Part shown: in pieces, positions 27,799 to 36,752 of the stretch
Numbering within the stretch: position 1 is the stretch's first letter
How the letters are laid out: each line of letters starts with the position of its first letter
DNA from: Marinomonas algicola
Lineage (GTDB): Bacteria > Pseudomonadota > Gammaproteobacteria > Pseudomonadales > Marinomonadaceae
Assembly (NCBI RefSeq): GCF_014805825.1
Contig: NZ_CP061941.1
Location: 4,030,001 to 4,094,000 of the forward strand
Reading direction: 5' to 3'
DNA length: 64,000 bases
Position numbers and translations under genes: made by a program
Notes under the pieces: generated by a model
Database searches by the model: none
The model's input: the letters and a program-made list of their open reading frames with translations, nothing else
Told to the model about the DNA's origin: nothing

Positions 27799-29249
27799 TG
27801 CCTATTCAATCGAAAATGCGTAACCTTCTTCACTCTCTCTCTGGGCAGATATTAATCGTTATGACGTTTGGCGTCGCCTTAGCGCAGTTTATTAGCTCAA
27901 GTATTTGGTTAAAACAATTAGAAGCCGATGCCAAACAAAATGTTAAAGAGGTGTCCCAACCTATGGCATTTCGAGTCGCCTCAACCATTAGTTATTTTTC
28001 CTCTTTACCAAAAAGCTATCGCCATATTGTCATTGACCAATTACAAGATATGGGTGGGACTCGCTTTTTCGTGACAGTCAATAAAGAAGAAATTCTCATT
28101 AATGATTTGCCCAACTCTCCGTTAAAAAACATTGTCATTGAAGAGTTCCGCCACACTTTGTCAAAGCAATTGGGCATTACCGATCCTAAAATTGCTTTCT
28201 CGAGTCCCGATGATCTGCATGTGATTAGCAACAACATTAAGTTAACCGACTTACCGGAACGTTGGGGACATCACAGCTTATTAGTAAAGCCTCTGGCCCC
28301 ACCGATCTTGGTGATTCAAATTGAGATTAATGAAGACGAATGGCTCTATCTTGCGACCTTGATGCCAGATCCTTATTTTCTTGAAGGTGCCTCTCCAATT
28401 TCCGCTGAGCGGTTGTTTTCCTTAGCCGCGTCCATTATCACTGTCTTAATATTAAGTTTATTGGTGATTCGCCGCGTAACAAGACCTTTAGCCACCCTAG
28501 CGAAAGCCGCAGAACAGTTCGGGCAAGGCGACTGGCGACCGATGCAAGAAATTGGTAGTACGGAAGTACGCAACACCGCCCATGCCTTTAACGACATGCA
28601 AATTCGCTTACAACGTTATTTGAATGATAGAGAGCGATTATTTGCGTCTATTTCACATGATTTAAAAACGCCCATTACACGCTTACGTTTACGCGCCGAA
28701 ATGCTGGAAGAAGATAACGTTAGAGACGCTATGATTCGAGATTTAGAAGATCTCGATATGCTAGTAAAAGGGGCTTTACAAAGCGTAAAAGAAACCGATA
28801 TTCATGAAAATAGAGTCGAGGTCAACATTCAAAACATGCTGTTGGACATGCAATCGAGCGCGGCTCTGGCTCACAAAATCATACGGATTCATGGAGAGTT
28901 AAAGACGCCTTATATAGGTAAACCCTTTGCAATTAAGCGCTGTCTTGGCAATTTAATTGATAATGCCCTGTATTATGGTACCTCGGCGACCGTTTACCTC
29001 GATGATAATGAGGAAAGGCTGTGTATTCGTATTCAAGATGAAGGTCCCGGCATTCCTAAAGACAAGCTAGACAAAGTCTTTCAACCCTACACCAGACTCA
29101 CCAGTGACCATTCTGGGCACCCTAGTGGTATGGGACTTGGTCTCAGCATCGCTCGCAACATTGCCCGTGCGCATGGAGGGGAAGTCACCTTAAGGAATCT
29201 AGACAATGCCAAAGGGCTCGAAGCGGTTATCAAGCTACCTAGACATTAA
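27795..29249 (+). CDS. Sensor histidine kinase (EnvZ-like, HAMP)
   Basis: 484 residues. Membrane span about 18-36 (QILIVMTFGVALAQFISSS), periplasmic sensor of about 165 residues, second span about 207-225 (FSLAASIITVLILSLLVI), HAMP (RRVTRPLATLAKAAEQFGQG), H box with His288 in FASISHDLKTPITRLRLR, N box NLIDNALYYG, and G boxes DEGPGIP and GMGLGLSIARNI. Starts inside the end of the regulator gene (ATGATG overlap). Followed by a bidirectional terminator. Confidence 0.93.
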   Translation: MMPIQSKMRNLLHSLSGQILIVMTFGVALAQFISSSIWLKQLEADAKQNVKEVSQPMAFRVASTISYFSSLPKSYRHIVIDQLQDMGGTRFFVTVNKEEILINDLPNSPLKNIVIEEFRHTLSKQLGITDPKIAFSSPDDLHVISNNIKLTDLPERWGHHSLLVKPLAPPILVIQIEINEDEWLYLATLMPDPYFLEGASPISAERLFSLAASIITVLILSLLVIRRVTRPLATLAKAAEQFGQGDWRPMQEIGSTEVRNTAHAFNDMQIRLQRYLNDRERLFASISHDLKTPITRLRLRAEMLEEDNVRDAMIRDLEDLDMLVKGALQSVKETDIHENRVEVNIQNMLLDMQSSAALAHKIIRIHGELKTPYIGKPFAIKRCLGNLIDNALYYGTSATVYLDDNEERLCIRIQDEGPGIPKDKLDKVFQPYTRLTSDHSGHPSGMGLGLSIARNIARAHGGEVTLRNLDNAKGLEAVIKLPRH

Positions 29250-29271
29250 CTATTACAATGACTGAGAATAT

Positions 29272-29296
29272 AAAAAGCCCAATTTTGGGCTTTTTA
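29272..29296 (+). terminator. Bidirectional terminator between kinase and chemoreceptor genes
   Basis: Stem AAAAAGCCC / GGGCTTTTT with loop AATTTT, 22 bases after the kinase stop. The A and T flanks give a T run on both strands, serving the kinase (plus) and the convergent chemoreceptor (minus). Confidence 0.9.
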
Positions 29297-29326
29297 TATA
29301 AACAGAATACTGATCTACAGAGTGAT

Positions 29327-31219
29327 CTACACCTTAAAACGAGCAACCAGTGAATCTAGATCAACAGAAAGTATCCGTAGAGATTTACTGTTTTCAGTCA
29401 ATCCATTTGCCGTAATAACGCTGTGATTAACCGACTCTTGAATGTTGGTAATATTTTGACCAACGTCCCCCATAGCTAATAACTGCTGTTCTGTCGTCGC
29501 TGCCACTTGTTGATTAAGCTCATTCATTTTATCTACCTGTGCAGAAATAGTATTGAGCGCAAGGGCAACACTCTTAACAGATTCAGCGCCTTCGCTCGCT
29601 TTTTCCTGCCCGGCTTGTGACGCCAATAACGCTTTGCGGGATTCGGATTGTAATTTATCAATCATTACTTGAATTTCATCCGTTGATTGAGCTGTGCGCT
29701 TCGCTAAGTTACGCACTTCATCAGCAACAACGGCAAAACCACGGCCTTGTTCACCCGCTCTAGCTGACTCAATCGCCGCATTCAAAGCCAATAAGTTCGT
29801 TTGTTCTGAGATGCTGCGAATAACGTCTAGAATACTTCCTATTTGCTCCGAGTTTTTCGCTAGATCTGCAACAGTTGACGCAATACGCTCGCTTTCTGAG
29901 GACAAGTTTTCAATAATAACTTTAGCGGAATCGGCTACTTTTAGGCCCGCATTAACCTCTCTATTTACATCTCGGGCGGAAGTAGCGGCCTCGGCTGCAT
30001 TTTCAGACACTTCTCTAACTGACATTTCCATTTCATGAACCGCTGACACAACCATTGAGGTGCGATCACTTTGTAAACGAGCATCTTTAAGTATAGTTTC
30101 TGCTGAGTGAGACATTTGTTCTGATGCTTGATTAAGCTGACTACTGGTTTGCAATACTTGCTTAACCATATTATGAATAACAATAACGAACTTATTAAAT
30201 CCATTACCGATATCAGCCAGTTCAACAGGGCCATCTGCACTTAGACGGTGGCTTAGATCACCGTCACCTTCACCGATTTCTTTTAAGTTATCCGCGACCA
30301 CACCTAACTGTTTAACCAGAGCGGCACCGATAAATGAGGCTGCAACGGCGGCCACAATACTTAATATTACACCTAGTATCAGTAAAGTATTTCCCATGGA
30401 AGAAACGCTACCGAAAACAACATCATTAGGTATTTCAGCGACTAATATCCACCCCATAGCAGGTATAAATTGACTCGCTAAAACGGCGTCTCCTGTCATT
30501 TGAATGTTTACGCCTTTTTGTCCTAATAAGGCTTGGCCTACCTCTGTTCCATATAAATCCGTTACACTACTTTTTTCCAATAATTTACTATTACGGTGAA
30601 CCTTAATAACCCCATCTTGCGACACAAGATAAACGAAACCACCATCACCGATGTTAAAACTGTTTAAATAATTCGTCATTTGAGTGAGCTTCATGCCAAA
30701 ACCAGCCAAACCTTGACCATTCAAATTTTGATAATTGACAAATAAGCTGACTTCGCCTGTCGATTTACTGCGATAAACACTCACATTTTTATTTTTAGAC
30801 GATGTCGTAAAGTCAAAAAACCAACTATCCGTCTCTTTTGTCATGACGCGTAAAAAACCATCTTGGTTCCAATACTTTCCCGACTTCCTGTCTGCCCATG
30901 AAGCAACGTCCAAATCTAAACGTTCACGGATATTGCCTAACAAAGAAACAAGAGAGGTCTCGCCATCTTTAGAGAAGCCCTTTTGAGCCCAGTCTAAAAT
31001 CATCGGATTATTTGCTAAAATTTCAGCATTAGTAGAAAGCGTTTCAATCTGATTTTCTACTTCATTTTTTATTTGCGCGATTTGAGCTGGCAGTTCAGTC
31101 TTGGTTGTACGCTCCAACATCACAGATCGGGCCTGAAAGAAACTTAACAACCCCATCGCTATCGTTGTCGTTAACACGGCAATCACAAAAGCATAAATTA
31201 AACGAACTTTTACCGACAT
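29327..31219 (-). CDS. Methyl-accepting chemotaxis protein with Cache-type periplasmic sensor
   Basis: 630 residues. First span about 5-27 (VRLIYAFVIAVLTTTIAMGL), a large extracytoplasmic domain about 30-275 with features of a double Cache sensor (WADRKSGKYWNQDGFLR; DGGFVYLVSQDGVIKVHRN), second span about 276-300, HAMP, and the conserved signalling hairpin EQTNLLALNAAIESARAGEQ with GRGFAVVADEVRNLAKRT. Double Cache receptors of this kind often sense amino acids or organic acids; the ligand is not readable here. No CheR-binding tail. Confidence 0.94.
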   Translation of the reverse strand: MSVKVRLIYAFVIAVLTTTIAMGLLSFFQARSVMLERTTKTELPAQIAQIKNEVENQIETLSTNAEILANNPMILDWAQKGFSKDGETSLVSLLGNIRERLDLDVASWADRKSGKYWNQDGFLRVMTKETDSWFFDFTTSSKNKNVSVYRSKSTGEVSLFVNYQNLNGQGLAGFGMKLTQMTNYLNSFNIGDGGFVYLVSQDGVIKVHRNSKLLEKSSVTDLYGTEVGQALLGQKGVNIQMTGDAVLASQFIPAMGWILVAEIPNDVVFGSVSSMGNTLLILGVILSIVAAVAASFIGAALVKQLGVVADNLKEIGEGDGDLSHRLSADGPVELADIGNGFNKFVIVIHNMVKQVLQTSSQLNQASEQMSHSAETILKDARLQSDRTSMVVSAVHEMEMSVREVSENAAEAATSARDVNREVNAGLKVADSAKVIIENLSSESERIASTVADLAKNSEQIGSILDVIRSISEQTNLLALNAAIESARAGEQGRGFAVVADEVRNLAKRTAQSTDEIQVMIDKLQSESRKALLASQAGQEKASEGAESVKSVALALNTISAQVDKMNELNQQVAATTEQQLLAMGDVGQNITNIQESVNHSVITANGLTENSKSLRILSVDLDSLVARFKV

Positions 31220-31466
31220 GAATCAATTCCTCTTATCCACTACAACGTCCTATTTTAGACCGCTCAAAAAGGCTCAAGCAATCTATCAATTGCGTAAAAT
31301 CTTATCAAGAAGACAAGATAATCACACGGCTAATTACCAAAATGCACTCTAAAATTAGCAATAGAGCGACTATTAAGTCACTAAACCAAGTTATATCATT
31401 TTATTATAGTAAAAAATTCGCAGATAGCAGGGGATAAATTATGTTAGAATTTACGCTAAGAAAGGA
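31220..31466. other. AT-rich intergenic stretch upstream of the Cache chemoreceptor
   Basis: No gene, repeat or clear regulatory motif seen. It should hold the promoter of the minus-strand chemoreceptor gene. Confidence 0.35.
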
Positions 31467-31508
31467 TAGGCAATAGCAGAATGATAATGATCACTATGCT
31501 ATTACCTA
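31467..31508 (-). terminator. Stem-loop at the end of the D-glutamate/5-oxoproline operon
   Basis: 12-bp stem TAGGCAATAGCA / TGCTATTACCTA (one mismatch, a G-U pair in the minus-strand RNA) with an 18-base loop, 22 bases past the aminotransferase stop. The T tract after it on the minus strand is weak, so termination strength is uncertain. Confidence 0.55.
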
Positions 31509-31530
31509 CAGAGATTGAGTATACAGTATT

Positions 31531-32388
31531 TTAATAGTCAAACTTAAACTGGGTATAAAGCGTAAAGGCGGCCTCCCAAACGTCACCCACTTTCCCATTG
31601 CCGACAGGCTTCCCATCTATAACGGTAACAGGCGCTAACTCTTTACTGGAGCTGGTCACCCAAATTTCATCCGCGTTGAATACTTCTTCCATCGTCACAT
31701 TACGCACTTCAACAGGGATAGAGCCGTCTTTTTCTAGAATATCCAAAATTAATTTACGCGTGATACCCGGTAGAATTTGGTTATCCTGAACTGGCGTAAT
31801 CACCACACCATCTTTTACTATAAACGCATTGGAAGAACTGGCTTCGGTTAAAAAATTGTCTTCGTTGTACAACAAGATTTCATCATTACCGCTGGCATAA
31901 CCTTCTTGGAAATGCATCACATTACCCAAAAGAGCTGTGGATTTTATTTGGCAACGTTTCCAACGCATATCTTGCGTTGTCGCTACAGAGAAACCTTTTG
32001 CGGTACTCGCATCCGCTTCAACAGCCGGTTTAATCGGGTTCGACATTGCGAAAATCGTAGGCTCAACGCCTTCAGGGTAGGCATGATAACGTTTCACGTC
32101 CGCTCCACGGCTAACTTGCAGATAAATACCCTGATTACCACCACCATTTTGATCAATCAGCTCTTGTATCAGCGCTTTCCAGTCATCTAGAGACTTAGTA
32201 CACTTAATGCCAATAGCAGACAAACCGTCAAACATGCGTTGCATATGTGGCTCTAATCCCACTGTTTTTCCATCATAGGATGGAATCACTTCATAGATAC
32301 CATCTCCAAACAAAAAGCCACGATCTAAAGGGGAAATTTTTGCTTCCTCGATAGGCATAAACGCGCCATTCAAATAAACAGTGCTCAT
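31531..32388 (-). CDS. D-amino acid aminotransferase (fold type IV PLP enzyme)
   Basis: Transfers the amino group between D-amino acids and 2-oxo acids, commonly D-alanine plus 2-oxoglutarate giving D-glutamate plus pyruvate. 285 residues from the ATG at 32388, which has GTGGAG upstream; an in-frame GTG at 32400 overlaps that Shine-Dalgarno. Signatures: LDRGFLFGDGIYEVIPSY near the N terminus, PLP lysine Lys149 in RWKRCQIKSTALLGNV (the D-transaminase style of motif), and LTEASSSNAFIVKDG. Fold type IV also includes branched-chain aminotransferase, but the RCxIKS motif favours the D-amino acid enzyme. It is the last gene of the operon with D-glutamate cyclase-like proteins, which supports a D-glutamate role. 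Confidence 0.88.
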   Translation of the reverse strand: MSTVYLNGAFMPIEEAKISPLDRGFLFGDGIYEVIPSYDGKTVGLEPHMQRMFDGLSAIGIKCTKSLDDWKALIQELIDQNGGGNQGIYLQVSRGADVKRYHAYPEGVEPTIFAMSNPIKPAVEADASTAKGFSVATTQDMRWKRCQIKSTALLGNVMHFQEGYASGNDEILLYNEDNFLTEASSSNAFIVKDGVVITPVQDNQILPGITRKLILDILEKDGSIPVEVRNVTMEEVFNADEIWVTSSSKELAPVTVIDGKPVGNGKVGDVWEAAFTLYTQFKFDY

Positions 32389-32445
32389 AGTGTTCTCCAC
32401 ATAAAATAAAAGTCAGTAATGAAAAATGGCGGCTGCCAAAAGTGT

Positions 32446-33306
32446 TTATTCTGTCTTGCTAGACACATCAAATCCGGTCAATTTACGTAACTCAAGTATC
32501 ACGGAGTCACCTACAGAAGAGTCCAGACCGTCTTCCGTTAATTGATTTAAACGCGTTACACCGTCCACACTGCCCAACTTAGACAAATACTCTAAGGTTA
32601 CTATAGGGTCAAACTCCGCCAATAAATCACGATTATCTAAGTACCCCATCATGGCAATAAGGCCGTACCCACCCCAGTTTGAGACATCCGCCACAATGAG
32701 TTCATCACAAGTCGTGGTCGCAGAGACAATGTCGAGGCTTTTTAACGCTGACGTCACATTCCCCATACCGATTTCGTTGCCGCCATCACCAATGGCAATA
32801 GTTGGACAACGGGCTTGTTTCATAAAGGTGTCATAACATGCGGTGCGAGCACTGATGTCTTCACCTCGCATATTATAATAATTACCGTCTGCCGCTTGGC
32901 CTGGACGCTCAATAGAAAGCACAACGCTGGGCATCAAATCATCCAACACCGCTTTTGCTTCTTGTGCTTGGTAGGCGTGTTTACCGACTTCTATTTCAAC
33001 AATGCGGTAATCTTCCCTTAACGCTTTTGATAATGGCGCACCACAGACGATATAAGGCGTTGAACCGACCGCTTCTAACGCTTGGTACAGTGCAATTGCG
33101 CCTAAAGGGCCATCTGTTTCAAAGGTATCCGTTACCGGAAAGCCCGTCCCAATCAAAACCACACCTTTTGCACTGAATAAGACCTTTGCCGCTCTTAAAC
33201 AGTATCCTGGCTTTAAACTGGGTTGCACGCTTGCCATGCCTCGAAGATTACGTGCCACTAGCGCATTTTCTAGAGCAACACTCATCGATTCTAAAATATC
33301 TGTCAT
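32446..33306 (-). CDS. DUF4392 protein, D-glutamate cyclase C-terminal-type domain
   Basis: 286 residues matching the DUF4392 family, which is the C-terminal half of mammalian D-glutamate cyclase (DGLUCY), the enzyme converting D-glutamate to 5-oxo-D-proline. Conserved-looking segments are VVLIGTGFPVTDTFETDGPL (about 50-69), SIERPGQAADGNYYNMRG, IAIGDGGNEIGMGNV and VADVSNWGGYGL. No signal peptide or membrane segment. It lies between pxpC and the D-aminotransferase with 50- and 57-base gaps. The family call is by recognition; cyclase activity here is inferred from the animal protein and from the 5-oxoprolinase genes alongside. Confidence 0.87.
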   Translation of the reverse strand: MTDILESMSVALENALVARNLRGMASVQPSLKPGYCLRAAKVLFSAKGVVLIGTGFPVTDTFETDGPLGAIALYQALEAVGSTPYIVCGAPLSKALREDYRIVEIEVGKHAYQAQEAKAVLDDLMPSVVLSIERPGQAADGNYYNMRGEDISARTACYDTFMKQARCPTIAIGDGGNEIGMGNVTSALKSLDIVSATTTCDELIVADVSNWGGYGLIAMMGYLDNRDLLAEFDPIVTLEYLSKLGSVDGVTRLNQLTEDGLDSSVGDSVILELRKLTGFDVSSKTE

Positions 33307-33356
33307 AGTTTCTCCGACAATTTAACCTAGCCTATTACGAGCGATTGATCTGCGCC

Positions 33357-34283
33357 TCAAAGAGAAGCCAGTTCAATCCTCGCTTCTTTACGACGTGCTA
33401 ATACATTAATTGCATGTGCCTCTTCGACCGTTACCGGCGTAAAATACACTTTTTTGCCTTGCGTCATTTGCGCTAAACGAGCCGTATCGATTGACATCAC
33501 TGAACCAAGCTTGGGATAACCACCGATTGTTTGCCTATCATTTAACAGCACGATTGGTTGGCCATCTGGAGGCACTTGAATCGCGCCATGAGAAATTCCC
33601 TCAGACAACATGCTTGATACGGAAGAGTGGCATTCTGGGCCCGTTAAACGATACCCCATACGATCCATTCGCTCGCTGACGGTATATTCGCCATGAAAAA
33701 AACGCGTTTTATCAAGGCGACTAAAGCTGTCAGCTTGGTAACCTAACACAACTCTTAATGGAGAAGAGTCTGCGTAATCTGGTCTGTGCTGTTCTGGCAT
33801 AGCAACGCGAGCTTTGAAGTCCGTATTATGTAAGGTCAATACATCACCTTTGATTAACGCTTTGCCGGATAAGCCACCTAAATTTTCTCGTACAACCGTT
33901 GCCGTACTGCCAAATTGCGCCTCAACGTTAAACCCACCAAGCACCGCAAGATAGAGACGGCAGCCTTGCGATGCAAAGCCAAGTTTCAATACATCACCCG
34001 CATTTACATCCAAGGTTTCCCACATAGAGACTGGCTTACCGTTAAGCTTCACATCCACCGTGGCGCCGGTAATCGCTATTTGCGTTTTTTGGGTAAACTC
34101 GGCTGAAAAACCACCGATACTAATCTCAATGACACTTTCGTTATCTTGATTATGGCAAAGACGGTTGGCCCAACGAAACGCAAATGGGTCCATAGGACCG
34201 CCGACAGTTAAGCCAATTCGATGTTTGCCGATACGGCCTAGATCCTGAACCAAAGACAGTACACCTGGCTGTAGGATTTTCAT
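33357..34283 (-). CDS. pxpC: 5-oxoprolinase subunit PxpC (biotin-dependent carboxyltransferase-like, KipA family)
   Basis: 308 residues. Starts MKILQPGVLSLVQDLGRIG and continues with GLTVGGPMDPFAFRWANRL, the signature of the PxpC/KipA/urea-amidolyase-like family; GYQADSF and ERMDRMGYRLTGPE follow, then HGAIQVPPDGQPIVLLNDRQ. With PxpA and PxpB it forms the bacterial ATP-dependent 5-oxoprolinase that opens 5-oxoproline to glutamate. Overlaps pxpB by four bases. Confidence 0.94.
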   Translation of the reverse strand: MKILQPGVLSLVQDLGRIGKHRIGLTVGGPMDPFAFRWANRLCHNQDNESVIEISIGGFSAEFTQKTQIAITGATVDVKLNGKPVSMWETLDVNAGDVLKLGFASQGCRLYLAVLGGFNVEAQFGSTATVVRENLGGLSGKALIKGDVLTLHNTDFKARVAMPEQHRPDYADSSPLRVVLGYQADSFSRLDKTRFFHGEYTVSERMDRMGYRLTGPECHSSVSSMLSEGISHGAIQVPPDGQPIVLLNDRQTIGGYPKLGSVMSIDTARLAQMTQGKKVYFTPVTVEEAHAINVLARRKEARIELASL

Positions 34284-34972
34284 AATTCACCTCCTAACGC
34301 CAAATACTCATCTTTGTTAATGGCATAAAATTTCACTTTATCGCCAACTTCCACCGGCATACATGGCGTCGCGCTTGCATCAAACATGGCCGTTGGGCAC
34401 AAACCAATCAAATTCCATCCTCCTGGAGAAACCGATGGATACACCGCTGTTTGTCTATCTGCGATGGCAACCGCGCCTTTTGGCACCGCTTTACGAGGCG
34501 TTGCTTTTCTTGGCGCGGCAATACGCTGATCCACTTCACCTAAAAAAGCAAAACCAGGCGCGAACCCAATAGCGAACACTTGGTAAGACTGCGACTGATG
34601 AATTTCAATGACTTCTTCAACGGATAAATTTGCCTGTTTAGCCAGCGCCTCTAAATCTGGTCCAGCGTCAGTGCCATAATACACAGGCAATTCCACGGTA
34701 CGACTTTCTTTTGCTTCAAAATTTTGGTTTTCGGCTTGCATGCGTTGAGTGATCTCATAACGCATACGGTAAACATCGAAGTATTCATCATCATAAACAA
34801 CCAAAAGAGAAGCATAAGAAGGAATTAAATCAATGATTCCATGCCCCACTAACGCTTCTAAGGCTTGAGTGGCCGCAAACACATCCGCGGCCGATTGCTC
34901 ACTGGCCACCTCTGCAAAATATAGAATCAACGCGTTCTCGCCAGCGATGTCTATTCTCATCGAAGCCTTCAT
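34280..34972 (-). CDS. pxpB: 5-oxoprolinase subunit PxpB (KipI family)
   Basis: 230 residues with the allophanate-hydrolase subunit 1 fold. The family motif FAIGFAPGFAFLGEVD is followed by APRKATPRKAVPKGAVAIAD, the ATP-grasp-like loop region, and SPGGWNLIGLCP. Length is normal for PxpB. Coupled to pxpA by TAATG (one-base overlap) and to pxpC by ATGA. Confidence 0.94.
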   Translation of the reverse strand: MKASMRIDIAGENALILYFAEVASEQSAADVFAATQALEALVGHGIIDLIPSYASLLVVYDDEYFDVYRMRYEITQRMQAENQNFEAKESRTVELPVYYGTDAGPDLEALAKQANLSVEEVIEIHQSQSYQVFAIGFAPGFAFLGEVDQRIAAPRKATPRKAVPKGAVAIADRQTAVYPSVSPGGWNLIGLCPTAMFDASATPCMPVEVGDKVKFYAINKDEYLALGGEL

Positions 34973-35703
34973 TAGGACATCATCTCCTTGATCGCTTCAA
35001 TTGAACGAACGCCGGCCTCATTGTCACCATGAACACATAAAGTATCTACATCAAGCGTCATTTCATGGCCACTGATGGTCGTAATTGTGCCTTTATCAAT
35101 CAGTTGCTGAACTTGCGCCAGCATCTTTTCTTTAGAATGCACGGCGCCTTCTTTTGAGCGAGCCAAGAGCTTACCGTCATCGGCATAACAACGATCGGCA
35201 AAGGCTTCAAAGGAGACAGCTATACCATACTGATCGGCTTCTTTACGATGCTCCATCGATTCAGGAGTCGCTTGCAGAACTAAACGAATCGGACGATAGA
35301 ATTTGGCAACGGCTTGCATAATTTGACCGCGCAACTCGGTATTGGCCATCATATCGTTATACAAAGCACCGTGCGGTTTCACGTAAGTCATTTCTAAGCC
35401 GTGACTGCGAGCCATGCCGTCTAGAGCCGACATTTGATACAACATTAGGCCATGCACTTCTTCTGCCGAGCACTTCAAACTGCGGCGACCAAAGCCGACA
35501 AGATCTGGATACCCAGGATGAGCACCGACTTCAACAGCGTGCTCTGCCGCTAAGGCCAGTGTTTTCATCATCCACTGTGGGTCACCAGCATGAAAGCCAC
35601 AGGCAATATTAGCTTGATCTATATGGGGCATGGCCAAACTGTCCAAACCCATTTTCCAAGAACCGTAGCCTTCACCTAAATCGCAATTTAATTTCATAGT
35701 CAT
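34972..35703 (-). CDS. pxpA: 5-oxoprolinase subunit PxpA (LamB/YcsF family)
   Basis: 243 residues. The N terminus MKLNCDLGEGYGSWKMG, the block IDQANIACGFHAGDPQWM, VEVGAHPGYPDLVGFGRR and VKPHGALYNDM are diagnostic of LamB/YcsF. Catalytic subunit of the 5-oxoprolinase. The ATG at 35703 has AGAGG five bases upstream; the second ATG two codons later is the alternative. Confidence 0.95.
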   Translation of the reverse strand: MTMKLNCDLGEGYGSWKMGLDSLAMPHIDQANIACGFHAGDPQWMMKTLALAAEHAVEVGAHPGYPDLVGFGRRSLKCSAEEVHGLMLYQMSALDGMARSHGLEMTYVKPHGALYNDMMANTELRGQIMQAVAKFYRPIRLVLQATPESMEHRKEADQYGIAVSFEAFADRCYADDGKLLARSKEGAVHSKEKMLAQVQQLIDKGTITTISGHEMTLDVDTLCVHGDNEAGVRSIEAIKEMMS

Positions 35704-35732
35704 TTCAACCTCTTTTACATCACATGTCAGTT

Positions 35733-36542
35733 TTATAAAATAGCCAATTGGCTATTGCGCATGTCAGTTACTAGCATGCAACCAGGGCTGTGTGTAATGC
35801 AAAATGGGGGCTTGGCTTGCTCTAATGCAACTTGAGGCGTTACACCACAAGCCCAAAAAACAGGCACTTCGCCTTCTTTGATAGTTACCGCGTCCCCAAA
35901 GTCAGGTGTGGCGATATCTCGTACACCAATCGCGGCAGGGTCACCAAAATGCAAAGGCGCACCATGTACAGACGGAAAACGAGTACAGATTTGAATAGCA
36001 CGAATAGCGTCTTTTGGTACCATTGGGCGCATGCTAACAACCGTTGTACCAGAGAAGGGTCCTGCTGCACGACATTCAATGTTCGTACGATACATAGGGA
36101 CGTTAACACCTTCCGTAATATTTCTGACTTCCAAACCATCGGCAATTAATGGCTCTTCAAAAGAAAAAGAACAACCCAATACGAACGTCACTAAGTCATC
36201 GCGCCAGATAGAAGTAATATCATGTACTTCTTCCACAAACACACCCTCGTGAAAGACTTTGTAGCTTGGTACATCGGTACGAATATCGACATTGTCACCC
36301 ACTGAAGACAATAAAAAATCACCCGGCTCATCAGACATGCCAACAATTGGACACGCTTTAGGGTTTAACTGACAAAATTTCAAGAAATCATCGGCCCATG
36401 CTTTCGGCAGAATCACAATATTTCCCTGAACATAGCCTGAAGCCGCCCCAGATGTGTTCGCCTTCCACTGACCAGAACGAATCTGTTCACGAACCTGTTT
36501 AGGAGATAGCTGCGACAAGGGAATACTCTTTTCGATAGACAT
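35733..36542 (-). CDS. DUF1445 protein (putative hydro-lyase; D-glutamate cyclase N-terminal-type domain, YcsI-like)
   Basis: 269 residues from the ATG at 36542, which has GAGGTG just upstream; a GTG two codons earlier overlaps that Shine-Dalgarno. DUF1445 segments seen: GYVQGNIVILPKAWADDFLK, FCQLNPKACPIVGMSDEPGD, FVLGCSFSFEEPLIADGL, NIECRAAGPFSGTTVVSMRP and AFWACGVTPQ-like VFWACGVTPQVAL. In mammals this domain is fused to DUF4392 in D-glutamate cyclase; in Bacillus (ycsI) it sits within the pxp/kip cluster. Here it is the first gene of the pxpABC-DUF4392-aminotransferase unit, so it is likely the other half of a split cyclase. Activity is inferred. Confidence 0.9.
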   Translation of the reverse strand: MSIEKSIPLSQLSPKQVREQIRSGQWKANTSGAASGYVQGNIVILPKAWADDFLKFCQLNPKACPIVGMSDEPGDFLLSSVGDNVDIRTDVPSYKVFHEGVFVEEVHDITSIWRDDLVTFVLGCSFSFEEPLIADGLEVRNITEGVNVPMYRTNIECRAAGPFSGTTVVSMRPMVPKDAIRAIQICTRFPSVHGAPLHFGDPAAIGVRDIATPDFGDAVTIKEGEVPVFWACGVTPQVALEQAKPPFCITHSPGCMLVTDMRNSQLAIL

Positions 36543-36691
36543 AAACACACCTCAAATATCGTATTTTTGAATTAAATCATCTAATTCTGGATCATTCTAC
36601 AATCAGACAATAACTTAGTTAAATAATCTTAAAAAGAATCACTTTAAAGTTTATAACACCTTTTATTTATTAATATTAAGTTTTTTATTTC

Positions 36692-36719
36692 AAAAAAAAG
36701 GCTGCCGATAAAGACAACC
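36692..36719 (-). terminator. Rho-independent terminator after the winged-helix regulator gene
   Basis: Read on the minus strand, GGTTGTC and GGCAGCC pair (two G-U pairs) around a six-base loop and are followed by eight T. It separates the TRAP-regulator unit from the DUF1445-pxp unit, which therefore needs its own promoter in 36543-36691; a weak TTTAAC/TAGAAT pair with 18-base spacing is visible there. Confidence 0.8.
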
Positions 36720-36752
36720 CTCTCTTCATTGCTATAACGTGTCTAAAAAAAA

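Noticed and set aside
27037..29249. Two-component system considered as GltR/GltS regulator of glucose uptake
   Set aside because: It is not adjacent to the GtsABCD-like genes and no distinguishing residues can be read, so only the generic OmpR/EnvZ-type call is supported.
29694..30038. 114-residue plus-strand frame inside the Cache chemoreceptor gene
   Set aside because: Antisense to the most conserved part of a chemoreceptor gene; long antisense frames are usual there.
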